This document shows, piece by piece, positions 27,661-32,550 of a DNA stretch of 32,550 nt (position 1 is its first letter; each line of letters begins with the position of its first letter). The notes under the pieces are model-generated. The model saw nothing but the letters and a program-made list of their open reading frames with translations. It was not told the DNA's origin and did no database searches. The DNA lies in NCBI GenBank assembly GCA_900290295.1, contig OMSW01000314.1, positions 1-32,550 of the forward strand, given 5' to 3'. The DNA comes from Burkholderiales bacterium (lineage in GTDB: Bacteria; Pseudomonadota; Gammaproteobacteria; Burkholderiales; Burkholderiaceae_F). Both the position numbers and the translations under genes were made by a program.

Positions 27661-30218
27661 GGAACAGACACCTGGCCCGCGCTCACCAGCGAGGGCGAAT
27701 AGCCTAGGCCGCGCAACAGGACGAGCGCTTCCTGGGTGTTGTGCCGGGCATGCGTGACCGTAACGCGCACCCGCACGCTATGGCCCGCGGGCGTATCGAC
27801 CGCTTCCCAATAGGCGTCGAGGCCTTCGTTCTTGAGCTGCTGCTGCAGTTGGCGCGCACGCACAATGGTGTCGACGGTGGCAACCTCGATGATCTGCTCG
27901 TCGGCGCCCTGCGTGACCGGGGCGGCGGGTGTTGGCGCAAGGGCACTCTTGCCGATCGGCGCGTCCGGGCCGGCCGTGCCCGGGAAGGCCGTCGCTGCCC
28001 CGGGTGGCCCCTTGGCGGGCATCGGCGGCAGCGGAGCGATTCCGTAGTTTCCCAGGACCGGGTGGTGTTCCGGCTGCGCCTGCGCAAGCGCGTTACGGAT
28101 GTAATCGTAGCGATCGCTCGCAACCGTGCCGGATGCGGCTTCATCACGGATCACGGTCGGACGCAGGAATACCATCGTCTGCGTCTTGATGTGCTCGCGG
28201 GTGTCGTAGCGAAACAGGTAGCCGAGCAGCGGTATATCGCCCAGCAGTGGAACCTTGTACTGGTTTTCATTGGTTTGATCCGAGATCATGCCGCTGATCA
28301 CGACGAAACTGCCGTCCTCGACCATAACGCTGGTTTCGAAACTTTGCTTGTTGAGCACCAGTTCGGTGCCGCTGGTGCCGGACGAAACCGAGGAATCCTC
28401 GATGTAGATGGTAAGGCGCACCGAGCCGCCCTCCGAAACCTGCGGCTTGACGCGCAATAGCATCCCGACATCCTGGCGCTGGTACGTCTGGAAAGGCGTC
28501 ACCGTCGACCCCGTATTCGTGGTCGTTACCGTGCCGGTATTGGCGTACGAACCGGTAACGATGGGAACGTTTTGGCCGACGAGAAATTTGCCTTCCTCGT
28601 TGTCTAGGGTCTGGATGTTCGGGCGCTGCAGGATGTTGGCATTGGCCGTGGTCTCGAGCGCGCGCGCCAGCAGGGCGATGTTGGTTATCGACCCGATCCC
28701 AGGAACCGTGATCGTGCCCTTGATGACGCCGATGTTCAGACCCTGGCCGAGATTGCCCAGGCTCTCGGCACCACTGATGATGTTCTGGCTGGAATTGCCG
28801 AAATTGGTGCCGCCGACCACGGAGGTGCCGCTGTTATTGAGCCCGTTCAGTGACTGCCACTGGATGCCGAACTCGGAGGACTTGTCCCCGCTCAGTTCCA
28901 CCACCAAGGATTCGATCAGCACCTGCGCCGGCCGTACGTCGAGCTTGTCGACGATCGCGCGAATGTTGCGGTACAGCGGCTCCGGCCCCGAAATGATGAG
29001 CGAATTGGTCGCCGGGTCCGCCTGGATCATGCCCGAGAGCCCGCCAGGGCTGCCGCCGCCGCCGGTGGCCCCGTAGCTTGACGAGGGCGATGGCGTGGCC
29101 GCCGGCCCGCTGGCATTCGGGGTGGCCGGTCCCCCAAAACCCGAGCCGCCGCTGGCTAACGCATTCGAGGAACCGCTGGTCCCGGACAGGCCTGCTCCCA
29201 TTCCGCCGGCTCCTCCGCCGGACAAGCTGATGGTGCCCCCGGCCTGTGACATGAAGGACGGGTCGGAGGAAAGAACCGCACGCAGCAGGGGTGCCATCTT
29301 GGTGGCCTGCGCGTTGCGAAGATAGATCACGTTGATGTTGCCGGGGGTCGCACTGGGCTGGTCGAATTGCGCGATCAGGGCCTTGGCCTGTTCGATCCGA
29401 GCCCGGCTGGCAGCGCGAATTATCAGGCTGTTGCTGCGGGGCTCGGCCTGCACGACGATGCGTTGGCCGGCATCGACGCTTTGTGCGCCAGAGCCCGCGC
29501 CGCCTTCGAGCACGCGGGTGACAATGGTTGCGATATCGGTAGCCAGACCGTATTTCAAGGGCACGACAACCACGTCGGCTGCGGTCGGCGAGTCTATGGC
29601 TTCGATGATGTGTGCCAGCCGCCGCAAGTTTTCCGCATAGTCCGTGATGACCAGGGTGTTGTTGGCAGCGTACGCGGCGATCGTGTTGTTGGGAGCGATC
29701 AACGGTCGCAGTACCGGCACCAGGTTGCTCGCCGATTCGTACTGCAGGCGAAAGACCTGCGTGATGACCTGATCGCCGCGCGGGGTCGTGGTCGCGGGCG
29801 CGAGCACTCGACCGCCCTGTAGCTTTGCGTCGGCTTCGAGCACCACGCGCGCAACGCCGCCGGCATCGGGCGATTCGACCAGCGTGAATCCCTGCAAGCG
29901 CAGCGCCGAGAGCAGTTCCTCGTACGCCTGCCGCCGGGTGACCGGATGCTCGGTCACGAGCGTCATCGTTCCCTTGACCCGCGGGTCGATGACGAAAGAT
30001 CGTCCGGTGTACTGCCCGATTGCGCGCACCACGGCCTCGACGTCGGCATTGACAAAATTCAGTGTCACCGTCTCTTCCGTCGCCTTGACGGAAGACCTTG
30101 TGGCAGGCGTGGCCGAATTGTCGCCAGCGGCAAGCGCCACGGCCGCAGACAGCGCGATGCCGGCGCCTGCAAGGATCGCGGCTCCCGATTGGAGGGGGAA
30201 GGCAAGCCCAATCCTCAT
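27657..30218 (-). CDS. gspD: Type II secretion system secretin GspD with C-terminal SPOR-like extension
   Basis: 853 aa; N0-N3 repeats, secretin core (LQRPNIQTLDNEEGKFLVGQNVPIVTGSY, VPLLGDIPLLGYLF, TQTMVFLRPTVI), then a Pro/Ala linker and about 80 aa SPOR-like tail; 4-nt overlap with gspE. Confidence 0.95.
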   Translation of the reverse strand: MRIGLAFPLQSGAAILAGAGIALSAAVALAAGDNSATPATRSSVKATEETVTLNFVNADVEAVVRAIGQYTGRSFVIDPRVKGTMTLVTEHPVTRRQAYEELLSALRLQGFTLVESPDAGGVARVVLEADAKLQGGRVLAPATTTPRGDQVITQVFRLQYESASNLVPVLRPLIAPNNTIAAYAANNTLVITDYAENLRRLAHIIEAIDSPTAADVVVVPLKYGLATDIATIVTRVLEGGAGSGAQSVDAGQRIVVQAEPRSNSLIIRAASRARIEQAKALIAQFDQPSATPGNINVIYLRNAQATKMAPLLRAVLSSDPSFMSQAGGTISLSGGGAGGMGAGLSGTSGSSNALASGGSGFGGPATPNASGPAATPSPSSSYGATGGGGSPGGLSGMIQADPATNSLIISGPEPLYRNIRAIVDKLDVRPAQVLIESLVVELSGDKSSEFGIQWQSLNGLNNSGTSVVGGTNFGNSSQNIISGAESLGNLGQGLNIGVIKGTITVPGIGSITNIALLARALETTANANILQRPNIQTLDNEEGKFLVGQNVPIVTGSYANTGTVTTTNTGSTVTPFQTYQRQDVGMLLRVKPQVSEGGSVRLTIYIEDSSVSSGTSGTELVLNKQSFETSVMVEDGSFVVISGMISDQTNENQYKVPLLGDIPLLGYLFRYDTREHIKTQTMVFLRPTVIRDEAASGTVASDRYDYIRNALAQAQPEHHPVLGNYGIAPLPPMPAKGPPGAATAFPGTAGPDAPIGKSALAPTPAAPVTQGADEQIIEVATVDTIVRARQLQQQLKNEGLDAYWEAVDTPAGHSVRVRVTVTHARHNTQEALVLLRGLGYSPSLVSAGQVSVP

Positions 30219-30219
30219 T

Positions 30220-31008
30220 TCATGTTCCGAAGTTCAATATGGCTCCGTCGCCATCGCGCCGGCCCAACAAAGAGATCAGGCCGGACAGTTGCGTTGCGAC
30301 GGCCGCGTCCGTTCCGGGTTGCACGCGAGCTATCCCCCGGAAGCGCAAACGCCGGCCGTCCACGATTGTGCCACTGCCAGTCATTTCCATGGGCCCGGAA
30401 ATCGTTTCCAATTGCACCTGGGCGCCGGCGAAGACGCCATCGGCTTGCAGACGGTAATGGCCGAACGGCACGACGGGGCTCAGACCGCTGGATGCGCCGA
30501 CCCATTCCGCGCTCAGGTGCCCGCGCAGCGCACCGGACTGCAGGTGCAGCGTATCCCATTCGAGCTCGATATCGCCACCGGGCCGAATCGTATTCCACGG
30601 CGCGCCCAGCCCGACGAGTACCCCGGCCGGCAAACGCAACCGGCCGGGCTCGACGGTGGCATTTGCCTTCCAGTCCACCCGCAGCGCCAGGGGCACGTCG
30701 CTCGCCGCCGCGTTTGTCAAAGTCAGATCCAAGGCCCCGATCAGTAGGCGCCACGGGTCAATGTGCCAGGAGGTGCGGCCGGGGAGTCTCGTGCGAAAGG
30801 ATGAGCCGCGATCGCCGCTTGCTAGGATGAGGTCCGCCTGACCGTCCCAAACCGTCCCCGACGGATCGCCCAGTTCGACCCGCTCGCTGGTCCAGGAGTT
30901 CACCGCGCTGGCCAAAAGACTCGCCGGGGCCTGCGTGAGAACGACAAGGACGGCGCCGGCTAGCGCAGCGGCCAGTATCGCAAACCTGCGCCCGAGGTGA
31001 TTGCTCAT
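30220..31008 (-). CDS. gspN: Type II secretion system protein GspN
   Basis: 262 aa; N-terminal TM, LGDPSGTVWDGQADLIL, TSWHIDPWRLLIGALDLTL, position between gspM and gspD. Confidence 0.85.
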   Translation of the reverse strand: MSNHLGRRFAILAAALAGAVLVVLTQAPASLLASAVNSWTSERVELGDPSGTVWDGQADLILASGDRGSSFRTRLPGRTSWHIDPWRLLIGALDLTLTNAAASDVPLALRVDWKANATVEPGRLRLPAGVLVGLGAPWNTIRPGGDIELEWDTLHLQSGALRGHLSAEWVGASSGLSPVVPFGHYRLQADGVFAGAQVQLETISGPMEMTGSGTIVDGRRLRFRGIARVQPGTDAAVATQLSGLISLLGRRDGDGAILNFGT

Positions 31009-31038
31009 GATCGTGGAGTTGCGAGCCGCCGGCCGCGA

Positions 31039-31536
31039 TCAGGCCCGCGGCAAGCGCAGCGACAGCTCGATATCGGCGTTGCCTGCCGTGGCATTGGCCT
31101 TGGCGCTCACGGCAACGGTATGCACTCCCAGCGTACGCTCGCTTGCAGCGAGCCAGGTCGTCCATTTGCTGTACGGCACGTTGACGAAGCTCAGGTGCAG
31201 GTCACCGTTGGCGAGGGGGACGTTGCGCGATGGCTTCAGGCCGGCGGTTTCCAGCGACTTGTCCAGGGCGGAGCGTGCGTCCAAGGAGCCGGGCGCGGCT
31301 GCCGGCGGCAGGCTGCGCAGGGCCTTGGCCTCGGTTACCATCGCTTCGAGTTGCGCCGCCTGGGCGCGTGTCTGCGGCAGCAGCCGCTGCAACTTGGCTA
31401 CCCCGCTGGCGGCCGGCTCGATGAATGCGAGGTAGAGCACGATCGCAGCGAGTACGGCGCCGCCGATTGCCAGGATGCGCTGCTCGCGCGGCGCCCGCTC
31501 GGACCAGAATTGCGCGAGGATTTTGGCGAAACTCAT
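31039..31536 (-). CDS. gspM: Type II secretion system protein GspM
   Basis: 165 aa; FWSERAPREQRILAIGGAVLAAIVLYLAFIEPAASGVAKLQRLLPQTRAQAAQLEAM; adjacent to gspL and gspN. Confidence 0.85.
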   Translation of the reverse strand: MSFAKILAQFWSERAPREQRILAIGGAVLAAIVLYLAFIEPAASGVAKLQRLLPQTRAQAAQLEAMVTEAKALRSLPPAAAPGSLDARSALDKSLETAGLKPSRNVPLANGDLHLSFVNVPYSKWTTWLAASERTLGVHTVAVSAKANATAGNADIELSLRLPRA

Positions 31537-31539
31537 GCT

Positions 31540-32550
31540 CTAGCCGCCCAGCGGCGCCAGATGCGCCGCGCCGTCCGCATCAAAGCGCAGCGTCAAGCCC
31601 CGCGCCATCGCGCGCGCCTGCAGGGAATTGCGCAATTCCGGTCGGTCGACGCTGCCGGGCTTGAATCGGACCACATAGTTGCGATCGGTGTATTCGATCG
31701 CCGCCACGATCCCCACCGGCGCACTGGCGAAGACCTGCAGTGCCTGCGAATTGAGCACAGAAAAGTCATCGGTGGAGGGGCGCCCGACCCGTGTCCGCAA
31801 TGCCGCCACGGAACGCTTGGCCTGCGCAAGTTCATCTTCGATGGTCGTTTCGTTCGGAAAAGCGTCGCGAAAGGCGTGCCGCATCGACTGACGCAAGTCG
31901 GTGAATTGGGAGTCCAGTTTCAGCCAGTACGCGTTCAGGCCACCGATCGCGATCGCCGCGCAGATGCCGATCCAGGCAGCCGGGGCCTTCCAGGTTCCGT
32001 GGCGGGTGAGCCGTGCGAGGATCCGTCCCGTGAAGCCGAAACCGCCACCGGATGCGTACGATCCTTGCAGCAGGTTCACGGAGTCGGCAATCGAATTGAT
32101 GTCGATCTCACGCCGGGCTTCCTCCAGCTCCAAACCGAGCGCCGCCGCGACCGATCGCAAGCCGTCAGTGGCTTGACCGTAGACACGCAGGCGTGACACC
32201 GCGAGCTGGTGCTTGGCCAGGGCAATTGCTCCCGGGGCGCCGTCGGCCAGATCAAATGCGCAGCCCTGGTCCGCGCCGGTGCGCATAACGCCACGGCCCC
32301 GATCGCTGCGCAGGCAAAGCGTGCCCTCGCGCGGGCGCGGCAGGGTGTAGATCTCGCTGTAGGCAGCGCGCGGCTGCAACTGCGCCTGGGCGCATGCCTC
32401 CAAGGTGCGTGCCAGGGTCGCCTGGTCGATGGCCGCCACCGAAATCCACGCGATCTCGGGCGCACCGCTGGTCCCGGTGTCCTGCGCGCTCCCGGCGGTC
32501 GGCATCGACGCGAAATGGCAATCGGCCGGGTCGACGAGCATGCGCTCCTC
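31540..32550 (-). CDS. gspL: Type II secretion system protein GspL (5' end outside window)
   Basis: Coding continues in frame past the ATG at 32541 to the window edge (...EERMLVDPADCHFA); TM and C-terminal periplasmic domain present; stop 4 nt before gspM. Confidence 0.85.
   Translation of the reverse strand, partial: EERMLVDPADCHFASMPTAGSAQDTGTSGAPEIAWISVAAIDQATLARTLEACAQAQLQPRAAYSEIYTLPRPREGTLCLRSDRGRGVMRTGADQGCAFDLADGAPGAIALAKHQLAVSRLRVYGQATDGLRSVAAALGLELEEARREIDINSIADSVNLLQGSYASGGGFGFTGRILARLTRHGTWKAPAAWIGICAAIAIGGLNAYWLKLDSQFTDLRQSMRHAFRDAFPNETTIEDELAQAKRSVAALRTRVGRPSTDDFSVLNSQALQVFASAPVGIVAAIEYTDRNYVVRFKPGSVDRPELRNSLQARAMARGLTLRFDADGAAHLAPLGG

Noticed and set aside
26461-27702. 413-aa plus-strand ORF opposite gspE
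   Set aside because: Antisense to gspE, no recognisable domain; GC-codon-bias artefact.

Overview
This is a GC-rich, densely coding bacterial chromosomal segment, probably betaproteobacterial (Burkholderiales-like); the taxon is inferred from gene content and order. I saw no rRNA, tRNA, CRISPR array, IS element or phage module. From left to right it contains: a possible 5' remnant of a 2-hydroxychromene-2-carboxylate isomerase gene at the left edge; a minus-strand block with a methyltransferase, a small membrane protein, an SDR, a thiolase, aceK and an isovaleryl-CoA dehydrogenase; plus-strand cystathionine beta-lyase and a CaiB/BaiF CoA-transferase; a minus-strand run of SDR, dsbA, a SPOR protein, argS, an asparaginase and folE2; a MerR/B12-binding (CarH/LitR-like) regulator divergent from folE2; phaM; a DUF3108 + DevC/DevA/DevB-like ABC export cassette; a fused indolepyruvate:ferredoxin oxidoreductase-family gene; and part of a type II secretion operon (gspL-M-N-D-E-F, read right to left). 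The best leads are: (1) a GspD secretin with a C-terminal SPOR-like domain, which aligns almost gap-free with the stand-alone SPOR protein elsewhere in the window; (2) a CarH/LitR-type regulator that keeps both cobalamin photoreceptor motifs, divergent from folE2 across an unusually long non-coding gap with several palindromes, one of which matches the core of an IscR type-1 site. Most of the rest is ordinary housekeeping sequence.
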